NCBI GenBank assembly: GCA_902729315.2
Contig: LR746272.1
Location: 1,054,001-1,118,000, forward strand
Length of the DNA stretch: 64,000 nt
Direction: 5' to 3'
DNA from: Spirodela intermedia
Taxonomy: Eukaryota > Streptophyta > Magnoliopsida > Alismatales > Araceae
Part shown: piece after piece, positions 10,601 to 23,945 of the stretch
How the letters are laid out: each line of letters opens with the position of its first letter
How positions within the stretch are numbered: position 1 is the first letter of the stretch
Program-made: the position numbers and the translations under genes
Notes under the pieces: model-generated
The model's database searches: none
Told to the model about the DNA's origin: nothing
The model's input: the letters and a program-made list of their open reading frames with translations, nothing else

Positions 10601-13600
10601 GGATTCGTTAAAAAAACAAAAAGAAAGGGAGCGATCCACATATATTCCATGAGACCTCAAAAAACCTTCAAACAAAGGCAACATATAACGCTAAGATTCT
10701 GTGAGCCATACTCCTACACAAGTACCCAAAATTAAATGCACATGTCCATCACAAAACTTGCAGATTTATTCGTTCATACACATCAGTTGTACTATTGGTT
10801 TTTATGCATATTTCACCCGACTCTAACCTATTGTAAATTAAAGGCCCAGAAAACTAAGTTCATGCCTGATAAATCGAGACTTGAGTCCTATTTCCCTCCA
10901 GACTCTTATTTTTGGATTACAAGTCCAGACTCATTGGAACCAAGATAAATGTGTGAATTCCCGACATCTAACCAGGTTGGTCATTTGCACTTTCCTAAAA
11001 GACCAGGTTCTAGCTGAAAATAGGAGGGGCAAATCATCAATCATGGTCACATTGATTACCATTCCACATATGACCAATGCCAGGCATGTGCAATACGGCT
11101 AGTACACACAAAAAGCCACACTATGGCATATGACTTGTGCAGGAAGCCTCCAAGATGTGGGGAAGCTTACTAGATTAGCATATGAATCGAAGACCAAAAG
11201 ATGATACTCAGAAAAAGCCTTTTTCCATTTACTATGGCCAGGTAAATAGTGATGATTACTGACCACATTTTCATTGGCAAGAGCGCTCCAGTTGGATGGG
11301 AGATAGATGCGCTAGTTAATTGTTAAAGTGTCCTCTATAAACTAGCAGATACGGGAAAGACAACGGGTGTAACTACAAGAGCATTAGTTGATGGCGCATG
11401 CCTGTTCTTTGAAAATAACTGTCGCAGCATCAAGAAGAAATTCACGTGCAAGTTCTGGACTCTTGGCATGCTTCTGTGGACGTGATCCATCACCATCCAA
11501 ATCACTTCCATCTTTGTCAATAGAGTCGTCATCCTAGATTTCAAAATGAAGAACACAACAGAAGATCATGAAGATCAGACTATAACTTTTATGAAGTAAA
11601 ACTAGTATAGTGTGTGCAATAAAGTCACCTCTTCTTCCTCCACCTCTTCAGCATGCTCAAAGAATCTTCTAATATTTTCTCCTTTTGTTATTGTTACATA
11701 TCCATCACCCACTACAAGCCTACGGTGGACACATGGCTGTCCCTTCAACCCATGTGCCTTTACAGTGAGCTCAGTGCACCGACCATCTAACCTCCAAGCC
11801 CTCAATGTTATAAAACAGGCACTCAGGCCACTGAGATCAAGGCCGTGGACCTGAACTTTCCCCTTCATACCAACATCTTCAAAATCTAGAATATCAGACT
11901 TCCCTTCAGCTGTACCAATAGCCCATTCAAAATGATGATATATTCCAGGCGTTTCTTTGAAGGATTGATGCCAGTCAACCTGGACGGTGCCATCGGATAC
12001 CTGAGATCATGTTCTAACTGTTTAAGCGTCATGCATAAAAAATCAGACATATTCCATGAAATAAGTGTAGCAACCTCAAGAAATACTAAATCCTAAGCAC
12101 TAAAGAACTGCTGAGAGGATGGCACAATGAACCTCATATTGGAAGGATGTATCTGCAACACAAAACCAACTGGTGCAGCGGGGTTCCTTTCTCATTCGCT
12201 TTAGTTCCTTCAGCTCCTTGAACTCACGGATAACATTCCTCCTGCAATCTCGGCAAAATCTCTTGCTGTCAAACCTGTAACATGAAAATTGAAATTTTAA
12301 AAAATGTCAATGAATTTTTATTGATATAAAAAGTTGTAGCAGTATCCCAACCAGAGTAGTTACCAACCAGAAACAGTAGAACACTATTTCAGATGGATAT
12401 ATTCCATCCTATCACGGAACATATCTTGGATAAAAAGTCAAACAATATGGAACTCTAATTCCATCTCATCACGCAGCACATCGATCATGTCACAAAATCA
12501 AATTAAGAACTTTAATTTGAAAAAAAGAAATGCTTCATAAATTTTGTGGGCATCTCTTGTCGAAACATATCAAGTACTTTTCAAGTCGACTTGTATTTTA
12601 ATTTCATGAGATGCTACCAAAACAACCTAGCCTTCCCAAGATTCTGGTCCTGTAATGAAATAACAAGCTTAGGAACTATGCCCCGATTATTATACATTTT
12701 ATTCACAATTTTCCTCAGATTTCATGCAAGAGAACTATTCGCCTTCCTTAATCTCACATTTCATTGACATAGAAGTCACAGCCTTCTTTCTTATTTACAG
12801 ACATATTCTAAACACGAACTCACAATTTTGCATAGGATTTCATTAATATTGCTATTTTCCAACTATTCAAACATTGAGAAGGCATGATGTTCTTTTGTGC
12901 TCTTCAGACTACATATTTCTATAACTGGATCAAAACACAGACCACATGCAAATGACCCAACAATAAAGGAGAGATGTTAAACCGAAAGAGTCATCGCACT
13001 CAATTCCAGAAATAGAATTATCTGAAATGAAAGCAACACATCTCACACAAGAGCAACTCGAATGCAACTAGAAGCCCATCATATGAAAAAAAAAATTCCA
13101 ACAAACGAAGTTCAGCACTGGAAGAACTAAAGAACAAACCTGAACATGAGTCTCTCAATGAAATCCTCCTCTTTCATGCGTAAGAGAGACAATCGAGTTT
13201 CGTCACCCAGAGCTGACCAAAAATCGACCAATGTATCACAAGAGAGCCTAGCAGTATGCAGAGCACATGTTTCTCTTGTCCCATGCCCTCTGCCATAAAT
13301 AGCCACACCCTGGCTGATCCACCCACGACCTCCTCCGCCACAAGCGTCAGGATAAAGTAGTTCACGCTCACGTTCTCTAGCACGTGCACTGTCAAAAACC
13401 TGATAAAATAATGTAGTTAAGGCGAATAACACAGAATGAAAAATGCTGAAAAGGTACCTTTGTCTGAAGAAACTAAACAGCATGTTTGGGCGTAAAATTA
13501 CATCTAGTCTATTTTAAGAATTTAATTTCCAATAAGGTAGATCTAAAGATAATTTTTCAAGATAAATGTGATATCTAGTAGCAATAGGAAGTCGAAAAAA

Positions 13601-14986
13601 TATCTATTAACATTAAACCCAATGGTAGAATGAAAAAAAAGTTAGTGAGTTAGACCAGGCTACGCAAAGAAAGCATACTTTTCACTTAGAAAAAATCAGT
13701 ATTTTTCAGCAGAAAAATGAGATGAATCTCTAGAGAATACTTCCAACATACATTTTGCAGTGGCCGGAGTGAATTCCCATCAATAAAGCTGTCCGAAAGT
13801 GTCAGCATCCCATCTCGAGTACCCACCAACCCTCCCCAAGGATGGAGAGATGGATCTTGCAAATCATCAGACTCCTGGCAAATGTGGCTTTTCTCTGCTC
13901 CCGTTCTATTTGAAGGATTAATGCCACCACCGTCTTGCTGCAATGATTTACCATACAGAACAAGTTGCGAAAAGCCTTCTAGAAGCAGCCCATTGCACCT
14001 AGAACAATAAAGGTTCTTTCGAGCTTGCTCAAACAGTGTTTGCTTGTCTATTCTCAGAAGATTGCGCCGCGAGTGAGGAGGCAAATCGTTCCAAAACTAG
14101 TCAAAACATTAAGTATAAATTAGGCATTGCCATATCTGAGAATTCCATAGCAAAAAAAAAGGGACAATAATCAAGAACAACTAGAAGTGCCACATGAGGT
14201 CTTCAGCAGATGATCTTCCACAACAGATTCTGAAATGTTGTGGCATATAAATTCCACCATAGAATTAAAACAGAAGATTGTAAATGTATTCCATCCACTA
14301 AGACCAAAACGGTTGCGATTCATTTCTTGAATGGCCTATTCATCAAGAAAATAATGAATGACGAGTTAAAAAATTGCAGTAGGCCGGGTGATAAGGAGAA
14401 ATACAGAGAGGCATCACATTAATGAGCTATCCCATAGCGTCGGCTCTGTTTACGTTGTTTGATGCATATAAGTAGCAAACAAGAGAAAATATTGATAAAT
14501 TAGACGGCGAATTGGCCAAGAAACTCCCAGTTGCGTGTGATTGTGAATTGTCGGTTTGAAAAATGAAATAATTTTCTTGTGACGCCAATTTTTTTTCTGG
14601 ATCACATTCATACATCTACATATCACAGTGTAAAGAAATACTATCGGAATGAAATCGTATTAATCATAAAGCATTGGCGAATAGCTTCCATGTGATTACA
14701 CTTCGCATCTCCAACCCAAGACACAATTCAATCTGCGCTCCCACGTGTTTGAACGGACATAAGGGAGAAGGGATACTAAAGACGACGAGGAGGCGTAGGG
14801 GTGCAAACATCCGGAATCGGCAAGTACCTTTTGCAGCTGATCGAAACTTATGTCGTCCCGATGTTTGGACCAGATTCCATTCGACGACGTCGGTCCAATG
14901 GCGGCCGCCGAAGGCAAGCACAGCGCCGCCGCCGCCGCCGCCGCCGCATTGCCTAATTGAGAGCTTTTGTGCACAAGCCCCGGCAT
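7664..14986 (-). CDS. conserved plant protein, NST1-like, eight exons
   Basis: Coding exons on the minus strand: 14986-14828, 14096-13752, 13399-13140, 12274-12133, 12000-11629, 11533-11402, 9875-9747 and 9634-7664, giving about 1169 residues. It is a deeply conserved single-copy plant family usually labelled 'stress response protein NST1-like' or uncharacterised; its biochemical role is unknown to me. Visible parts: a poly-Ala run near the start (GCC repeat, 14924-14947); CSRCNGLLLEGF (about residue 84), followed by further Cys/His-rich blocks such as FCRDCRRNVIREFKELKEL; an acidic patch EEVEEEEDDDS; a long charged helix rich in E/K/R at the start of the last exon (REKREEEERKERRRAKER); and a Ser/Pro-rich, probably disordered tail. 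The start at 14986 (MPGLVHKS...) is chosen because it fits the family N-terminus. Intron 6 (11401-9876) uses a GC donor. Confidence 0.85.
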
Positions 14987-17426
14987 ACCTTCGTCCCCCA
15001 TTCTTCGTAGATCGCCGCCGCCTGCAACAGCCCATCACCACGGGTGGATCCAGAACGGGCGTCGGGATCCCCGGGGAGAAGGAATCATGGCGTCGTCACC
15101 AGATCGGATCCTCGATCTCTCACGGCGGGAGACGAACAACGCCCGAAAATGGGTCGACACGGAACGATTGGGAGAACCCGACGGCGGGGGATTCGTGATC
15201 GGCAGCCGTCACCCGGGGGCGGCTCCAGGAAGAGCGGCGGGATTTGGGAGGCGGCGGGCAACAGGACGGCCTTCTGTCCTCGATGCGATTTGGTTCCTGT
15301 CCGGCCTCTCCCACGGGCGCTGTGATGGGCAGCAGAGAAAGAGAGAGTAGGCAATAGTGGGCTGATATTTGAAGGCCTGTGGCGATGGCCGCTGCGTTAA
15401 AAGAAACAGAGAGAGAGAGAGAGACGCCTCAACGCGTACAATGGGTGTTCACGTAATTAATCGTAAAAATAAGGAACATTAGATTAAGGGACGACCCCGG
15501 TTACCTTCACTCACCTCCACGACCTGAGACCCCGCGGGGAGGAGGCGGTGACGATACCCACTACCGCACAGCCAAGCAACGCAGCAGGCGTGGAGTCTGT
15601 GGGTCCCGAGAGGCGCGGCAGTAACAGTTCGGCGTTTTCCTCTGCGGCGCGTGGTTTTCCTCGAGGCGAAAATTACGGAAAAGGACCTCTTCGGGTGGTA
15701 GATTTCCCGCCCCGCTGTTATACCCGGGTCGAATTAAATTACCCCGCGAATAATCAACGAAGCCGCGCGATTACCTCCACGAGCCTGATTTGATCAGAGC
15801 GGTCCATATCGAATATTCCGCCCCCAAATCCCCTTAGATCAGACGTGTCAAAACTTGAGGTCCACTGAAGGAACGGCGATGCCCGACAGGGCGCTGGAAC
15901 TGGATCAGGCACCCGTCGATCTCACGGTCAGGATCATCCGCATGGCCCCTGACACGTGACGACGGTCGTGTCGCTGTTCTCCGCGACGATGTCGCCACGC
16001 TGTGGCGATAATTTCATCACGAGAAGAACCACCGCCGTTTTGTTTTCGGTTTTTTGGCGAAAATACCCTGAATAAGTATCAAAATAGCCGTTGTACCCCA
16101 TGTTCCTACGCAATCCTCCCACCGTCAGATTCAGGGCCTACTAGGTTGACGAAGATGGGTCCATCCATCGTAGGGTGTGATCGAGCAATCCTCGAACACG
16201 ATCGGGCGAGCATGGTCTGAGATACTTGCCTTTTTTTGCTAATTTATTTGTTTCCGTAAAAGGCCTCTAATTGTGACGCGATAATTACATTAAATATGAC
16301 ATAATCATTTTTATTTTCTCCATTTTCGAATAATTGTGAGGCAATAATTCGTTTATATGCGGTGTCCTTTGCCTTACGTTCACCCCCTTGGTGAGGATAT
16401 CTCAGATCCAACGGCCAATATCGCACCGACGATATGGAACATTGTAAAATCTCGCACTTGCCCTGGGAGATCCATAGAAGAAGGTAAAGTACGCGAGATC
16501 CGAGAATTTACATTGGGCCGATTTGATCGCTTCCCCCGGCCCAAAATCCACCGAAGTAATAGTGGGTCCACACCAAAGACCGCTTCGGCTCAGGCCCACT
16601 GGCCAGGCCCAGGTATTTCTTTAGTTCTACTTTTCAATAAAATTATCAGTATATCCCTTAGTTTAATAAGCGTGTCTCGAGAAAGATGGACGGACATACA
16701 CAGCAGGCAGGCGAGCGGAGGCAGCTTAGGCACACGTGCGTGTTGTCGTTTCGCACGGGTGCCGAACTACCCCCCACTCCGAGGTGGCGCGAAGGATTAT
16801 TCCGAGATCTAAGGTCACTTTTATTTATTTATTTAACATTTTAATGGATAAAATACGATGTATTATTACACCAGTAGAATCCCGTATTTCAGGCATAAAA
16901 TATCATGTATTTAAAAAAATACGGGAACGATGGCTGTGGACGATGAGTCAATGGAAGCTTGTTCTATGTACGGAGGGGTATATAATAGGGAGAGAAAAAT
17001 AATTTCGGAAAAGTTGGGGAAAATATAGGCGTCGTCTGCATCGAATCGTTGTCCGCCGCGGGGGAGAACCCTGTAGCCCTCTTTGTGCCCCCTTTTTCCC
17101 CAAATCCGGTCGTCGAGCCCCTCTTCGACCGGTCATCTCCGAGGAAGGTAGGGGCGGCGGCGGCGGCGGGGGTAAGGGGAGCAGAGGGGGATCCGGCGGG
17201 ACTCTGGCCTGCGAGGTGGGGCTTCTCCTATGGGCGGGGGTTGTGGGTGTCATCTTTGGGGGGTTTGATTTCTTGAGAGATTGGAGGGAAGGAAGAGAGG
17301 AGGAAGGGGGAAGGCGGGCCGGATAAGAGAGTTATTAGGGATCGCGGTGGCGGAGGATCTGGGGCGGCATGAGGGGATAATGGTCTGGCTGGGGGGGGGA
17401 TTGATCAGAGGTTGCATGGGCGAAGA
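14987..17426. other. divergent intergenic region
   Basis: Head-to-head promoter region between the NST1-like gene (-) and the HD16-like gene (+). The left part (15.0-15.4 kb) is GC-rich leader-like sequence with a short GA tract near 15410. The middle is mixed. The right part is AT-rich until the TATA box at 16979. Open frames here are short and I support none of them as genes. A possible 5'-UTR intron of the kinase gene could start at the GT near 17148. Confidence 0.5.
16979..16987 (+). promoter_or_regulatory. TATA box of HD16-like gene
   Basis: TATATAATA about 450 bp upstream of the ATG at 17427. The resulting leader is long, GC-rich from 17050, and may be spliced. Confidence 0.45.
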
Positions 17427-20400
17427 ATGCCAGAGCTGCGGAGCGGGGTACGTCGAAGAGGGCGCGCTCCAGCGCAGCCGCCGGCGCTGTCTTTAGAACG
17501 TCCGACAAGAAAGCCGAGGGGGCGCGCGGCGAGGGGATCGGAACCATCCAAGGGGCCGGAGACCGCCCGTGGGAGAGGCAGGTCTGTGGCGGCGAAGGGG
17601 ACCGCGGTTACTCCTGCGCCGAAGACTCGTGGAGGGGCTACCGCAGGCACGGATACAGGTGCGGAGGGGAAGCCAAGAACAAGGCTAGCGGCGGCGAGGC
17701 TGGTGTTGGTCGAGGAGGGGAACGTATCCGAGCAGTTAAAGTACGTCGTGCTAGAAGGAGAAAATATCAAGGGACGGACAAGAGGTGACGGACAAGAGGA
17801 AGTAAGTGCCAGGGAAGAGAGCCCCAGAAAGAAAGGAAACATGGGCGACGACAGTGGTGGTCTGAGCGCCAATAAGGCAGCGGGTCAGGAGGAAGAGGGA
17901 AGCACTGCCCCCTTTCCAGAGAGGGTAATCTCCCCATTTGAAATATAAGAAAAGTTACTTTGTTTGTTTGTTATATCTTTGTATAGTATTTTTTCCTCTT
18001 GTTTTGTTGGAAGTTGTGTTTTCTTTTCTGTTTTCTCCTCAACTGTGCTGTATCAGCCTTTTGGTGGCCTGCTTTACTTGTCACTTGTGTTGCATCAGCC
18101 TATTTTGTGTCTATTTGATGTATACCTCACGATTGTTCCTGCCATCATCCAACAACTGACTCCATCTTATTCGTTCTATTTTCAATTGTTATATGTTAAC
18201 TAACCTTTCATTAATACGAAACAAATTCCTCTGATCGGTTTTACTGAATACATTTTATCATGAATTTGTTCTATTCAGGATCAGCCTGCTTTATTCTCTC
18301 TCATATATATTGATGAAGAGGTACAGTAGCATATGAACAACTCTCGTAAACGAGTGAAGGACTAACCTTAATTTTCAAAACTCGATTCATACTCATGCAT
18401 TTCAGAACACTTTTTTTTCAAATCTCAAAGCCTTTTATAGGTCTGGTTCGTAACATTTCCATTGATGTATTGAATACATGAAAGTCATCATAACAGTCTA
18501 CTACATTGCCTTCATAGTCATTATACTTGACTTTCCATTCTCTCAAATAATGGAAGAATACAGAAGAATATGTGAGTTTTTTTTATCGATCGTTTAGTTT
18601 TACTCCCTGAATTTTCCTTGGTGTTCTTATCCGGTTACTGTATTCCATCATCTAGAAACTTAAGATTTAATTTCTATCTATTTCTGATTCCGGGTTTTTT
18701 TTTCTCTTCCTGTTTTTAATCATGTGAAAGATTGCTGAATTCTCCCATATATTCTTTTTCAGGTTCAGGTGGGAGGATCCCCTGTGTATAAGATCGAGAG
18801 GAAATTGGGCAAAGGTGGGTTTGGTCAGGTTTTTGTGGGTCGTCCTATTTCGGGAGGCAGTGAATGGACAAGTGGTCCTGGGGCAGTGGAGGTATTACCT
18901 CTGCTGTTGTACTATGTTTGATAGTTTTCCCTTTTAGGTGGCTGTTTCAAATTTGTTACATTTCCAAATTCAATTTGTTATTTGGATTAAGCTCTCATCA
19001 TTTTTGTATTTTTCTATAGGTCGCTCTGAAGTTTGAGCATCGGAGTAGTAAAGGCTGTAATTATGGTCCTCCTTATGAGTGGCAAGTGTACAGGTCGGAG
19101 CTCTATTCTTGTTTCATCCCGTTCAAATAATTTCCTTTTCACTTCTAATCAGTAAATGGTAACATGGATTTCCCCTATTTTCTGGAGCAGTGCTCTTGGT
19201 GGCAGTCATGGCGTCCCTAGGGTACACTACAAGGGAAGATCGGGAGATTACTATGTTATGGTATGAATTTAAATCTTCTGATGCAGCTGACATTCTTTAT
19301 TGTTTGGGTATGAGTTGTTTTTAATATCTGGGTGACAATAAAGGTGCTGACTTTATTAAGATTCCCGGATATCTCTTTTGAATAGGATAGTTAATACTAT
19401 TGGCCTGTGCGAAGGCTGAAAATATCATTATTATGCGTTATGGGATTTGAAAATTGTGGTTTTATCTATTGTGTGGCGCATTATACGAACATTTTAGGAT
19501 TTCTGATGCATAAATGTATATTTAATGTTAGGCTTGTTCTGGTTTACATGGGGGGTGAGTATATAGGTTTACTCTGGCCATGGAATCTGTTTGGATGTAT
19601 CCCATCAGTTCTTTTTCCACTTGGTTTGTAGTCGTTTTCATACCATTTCTAAACAATGATATGCTCTGGAGCAACCTGCAGGTGATGGATATGCTGGGAC
19701 CCAGTTTATGGGATGCGTGGAATTCTTCAGGTCAAACGTAAGTTTTTTCTATTTTTATTTTTTTTTAATTCTTATGATACTATGCCTCCCACCCCGCTAG
19801 TGTAAGCTTGTTACACCATTTCTTTTCAAAATTTCCTGATAAGCACAGTTTTGAACATGTGACCGTCACATTAAAAAATACTCAATATGAATCATAATTT
19901 TTTTATGCGAATATGATCTTCATTGGGGAAGAACCAACTGTAATCCAAATGATCAACGGAAAGTTGGGGAAAACAAAATCTTGTTGATGGATTCGTCTAA
20001 TAGAGAGTATCTTGGCAGTGTCCACTTTATGATGAATATAAAGACACTGGGTTTTTTGAATGATTCAGATGTCTTATCATTTGTTCTTTCCTGTAAGGTT
20101 TGAAAGGGCCTAGTATTCTACCCTCTGACCTTTTTTTCCTAATGTGCATTTTCCTTCTCTCATTATTTTTTAAGGTTTTACTGGTGCTACTTTCATTTGT
20201 CTCCTGTGTCAAAATTGCCGAATGCGTTTGATTATCAGAATTGTCTACTTTAATCTTCTTCAGTATTTTATGGATTGGTTACTGGGCTTATAAATCCTCT
20301 GGACATAAAGATGGTTGTGCAGTTTTATTATATGATTAAATAATTTAATTATGTATTGGTTCTATAATTTCAGGATGTCCTCAGAAATGGTTGCCTGTAT

Positions 20401-22613
20401 TGCTGTTGAGTCCATCTCGATCCTTGAGAAGATGCATTCCAAAGGGTAGGAACTCCCATGAAATCACCGTAGACAGTTTCATAAAAGTTTTATATGAGAG
20501 TGTTATATATGATTTTTACGTTGCTGGAAATGTCTTTTCATCGTTAATATTATTTACTGTTGGTATCTTCGTATTCAATTAGGTTTGTTCATGGAGATGT
20601 GAAACCGGAGAACTTTCTGTTCGGACAGCCGTTGACGCCACAAGAGAAGAAATTGTATCTGGTCGACCTTGGTTTAGGTGAAAACATCCTCACCTAGCTT
20701 TGTGATCTTCTTACTGTTTTTCGATTTTTCCATAGAAATGTAAATGAGTTTTTTTGTCTATGAAGCTACAAGATGGAGAGACAATTCCAGTGGGCAGCAT
20801 GTTGAGTACGATCAACGCCCAGATGTTTTCAGGTTAGTTGTGATATTTGTACTTGTGTGCTAGTCGATCAAATATTACTGAACTTCTTATATGCTGCATA
20901 CTTCGTATCTTACCTTTCTGTTTCCCTATTTAGAGGGACTGTCCGGTATGCCAGTGTTCATGCCCACCTAGGAAGAACCGCCAGTAGAAGAGATGACTTG
21001 GAATCTCTTGCCTACACACTTATCTTCCTTCATAGAGGGAGGTTACCATGGCAAGGGTATCAGGTATGCAGATGCTTTGGAATTAACTTTTCTTCCTATG
21101 AATTTTGTTCAATCCATTCATTTCATAACCTCGTGTTACTTGCCTTGCCTTACTTGCATTTCAGGGGGAGAACAAATCTTTCTTAGTTTGCAAGAAAAAG
21201 ATGGCAACTTCACCAGAAATGCTGTGCTGCTTATGTCCTCCAGCTTTCAAGCTATTTCTTGAAACCGTGGTTAACTTGAAATTTGATGAAGAGCCCAACT
21301 ACTCTAAACTAATATCCATCTTCGAGGGTTTAATTGGACCAAACCCAGCTCTGAGGCCCTTAAACACTGATGGTGCTCAGAAGGTAACTGATGAAGTACC
21401 GTGCTTTACGATTATCTTTGAATGTTTTTTATAACTAGATTTATTCTCTGATATCTGACGTGTGATCTTTTTTTTATTCGCCTGAAATGGTAGATTATGT
21501 ACCAAGTTGGTCAAAAACGTGCCAGGCTCACCATTGAGGAAGAGGAAGATGGCCTGCTAAAGAAGAAGGTCCGAGTTGGCGTTCCAGCTACCCAGTGGAT
21601 CTCAGTCTATAACGCAAGGATGCCTATGAAACAGAGGTGGACATTGTTTTCTTCTTCTCTACCTGAATCTTTCACATTTCTCTTCATCAAGGCCAGTTGA
21701 AAACTTCATTTTTTATAATGAATTACTGTTTTTAATTGTTTTGTGAAGAAAATTAGCGAACTTACTTGCCACTGCCATCATTAATGTTTCCATGAACTGT
21801 CATCACTGCTCTTTTTTCTTGGCCAAACTCTCTTCTAGATCATCTATAAGTATTACTGCTAAATACTGTGGTCACTGCCTCCGAGATCACTGCTGCTGAT
21901 GTCCCTACACCTCTCTCTCTTCTCCTTTGTCTACTTTACTTGGTTGAGCAAATTTTATTTATTTATTACTTGGTTGAGCAAGTTACTATCATTGGCAAGT
22001 CCTCGTGAGCCCTTCTTAGTGTGGTCGTGATTGGATTAGTAGTAGGACTTGCATATATGGTCTGTATTTATTTGGGGGTGGATAGTTCCATGGGTATATA
22101 TTCTTGGTATGATTTCAACAATTTCCTGTTCTTGGACATCTAATGTTCTTGGATTGAAGGATACCCAACTGACATCAGAATTTCTAAATTTTTTATTTGA
22201 GGTTTATTTATTCAAAGAGGTCAAGAAAAATATGGGTGCTGAATTTGTGCACTATAACTATTTTAATTCTTATTTATTTTCGTGCAGTTAATCTATGCCT
22301 CGTGCACTCGGAATTATTTTGGATCATTTTTCTGCTTTTTTTTTTTCGTTCAAAACCGTGTCTATCAGTTTACAGATGGAAGGTGAGCTCTCTCCATTGA
22401 CGAGCCGATTGTTTTCTGCTTCTCCTGCCCTACCAGATATCACTACAATGTGGCAGACGGCCGCCTTGGGCAGCACGTGTCCAGAGGGAACGACGATGGC
22501 CTGTTCATAAGCTGTGTGGCTTCTTGCTCCAATCTCTGGGCCTTGATCATGGACGCAGGGACGGGCTTCACGTCCCAGGTCCACGAGCTTTCACCATACT
22601 TTCTGCACAAGGT

Positions 22614-22658
<45 letters not shown>

Positions 22659-23519
22659 CTTTCTCTCTCGGACGTCTCTCTCTATGGCTCTCTGGTCGTC
22701 ACTCACTCATCTGCGGTGGTCGAGGTAGGAATGGATCATGGAGCAGTGGGAGAAGAACTACTACATCAGTGCCATCGCGGGGGCCACCAATGGGAGCTCA
22801 CTCGTGGTGATGTCGAAAGGTCAGCAAGCTGGGTGGTTGACTTTGACTTTGAACCCCCCACCCCCACCCCCCCTCATATCGATTCCCGGGCATTGACTGA
22901 TACTCTCCCTCTCCCCCTGTGAACGACCATCTCCAGGCACGCAGTACACCCAGCAGTCGTACAAGGTCAGCGACTCCTTCCCCTACAAGTGGATAAACAA
23001 GAAGTGGAGAGAGGGCTTCCACGTGACCTCCATGGCCACCTCCGGCAGCCGTTGGGGCGTCGTCATGTCCCGCAACGCTGGTTTCAACGACCAGGTAGAA
23101 CTCTTCCCCCTCCCGCCCCCCCATCTCCCCTTTTGCTATCGTCTTCTTGTTCTTGTTGTTGATGGTGACGGGAGATCCTGCGCAGGTGGTGGAGCTGGAC
23201 TTTCTGTATCCGAGCGAGGGGATCCACCGGCGGTGGGACACGGGCTACCGGATAACGTCGATGGCGGCCACCTGGGACCAGTCGGCGCTGATATTGAGCG
23301 TGCCTAAGCGCAAGCCGGCGGATGCCACGCAGGAGACCCTGCGCACGTCGGGCTTCCCCAGCACCCACGTCAAGGTTCCCATCGATTCTCTCTCTTTAGC
23401 TCGCTCGTCGCCCACCGTCGTGTGGAGAAAACCCTGATGGTGTGTGGTTGTTTGTGCAGGAGAAATGGGCGAAGAATCTCTACTTGGCGTCTGTCTGCTA
23501 TGGGCGGACCATCTCTTGA
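17427..23519 (+). CDS. HD16: casein kinase 1-like HD16/MLK-type protein kinase
   Basis: Sixteen exons: 17427-17924, 18763-18891, 19020-19093, 19191-19260, 19682-19737, 20374-20445, 20583-20677, 20766-20832, 20934-21063, 21165-21383, 21494-21636, 22437-22611, 22729-22819, 22937-23094, 23186-23374, 23460-23519; 741 residues. This is the plant CK1-like family of rice HD16/EL1 and Arabidopsis MLK/PPK kinases, nuclear Ser/Thr kinases acting in flowering time, light and gibberellin signalling. The start MPELRSG is the family N-terminus, followed by a basic, disordered region (about 1-165). The kinase domain has the glycine loop [13 protein letters not shown] (about 180), VALKFEH lysine, catalytic [11 protein letters not shown] (about 302) and DLGLA in place of DFG (about 328). 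The C-terminal half holds the conserved family domain ending YGRTIS. All introns are GT-AG. Orthology to HD16 itself is inferred from overall similarity. Confidence 0.95.
22619..22653 (+). repeat. (TC)n microsatellite in kinase intron 12
   Basis: A run of about 17 TC units starts eight bases after the donor of intron 12 of the HD16-like gene. It belongs to the intron, not to the coding sequence. Confidence 0.8.
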
Positions 23520-23550
<31 letters not shown>

Positions 23551-23825
23551 ATCTTAATCTCTCTCTGGAGCAGCTGATGGGGGGGTGGCTAGAAGCAGTT
23601 GGGTGATGGTCGATTGGAGAATGTTTGATGCTGTACCCTTGTAACGGAAGCTTTGTATAAGGCTCTGTGTTATCTTCTTATTATTTTTGGGTGACGGGTA
23701 GAAAGGGACGCGCCGTTTTAATTACGAATCCTCCGAGGTTTGACCTGCGATCTCCGCCCGGGGACGTGGGTTCCCTTGTTTAGCAACGAGAAGACTTTGA
23801 ATCATCCGAGGAACTTCCCTGCTTC

Positions 23826-23827
<2 letters not shown>

Positions 23828-23866
<39 letters not shown>
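23828..23866 (+). repeat. (GA)n microsatellite
   Basis: A near-perfect GA run about 80-120 bp upstream of the TAM41 ATG. A second interrupted GA tract (23914-23945) runs up to the start codon. Confidence 0.8.
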
Positions 23867-23869
<3 letters not shown>

Positions 23870-23945
23870 CTCTTCCACTGATGTGAACTACTTAAAAAGG
23901 CAGGGGGGGTGGGAGAGAGAGAGAGAGTTGGAAGAGAGAGAGAGA

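Noticed and set aside
14674-15325. Plus-strand frames of 93-174 codons
   Set aside because: Opposite to exon 1 and the GC-rich leader of the NST1-like gene; no motif or conserved feature.
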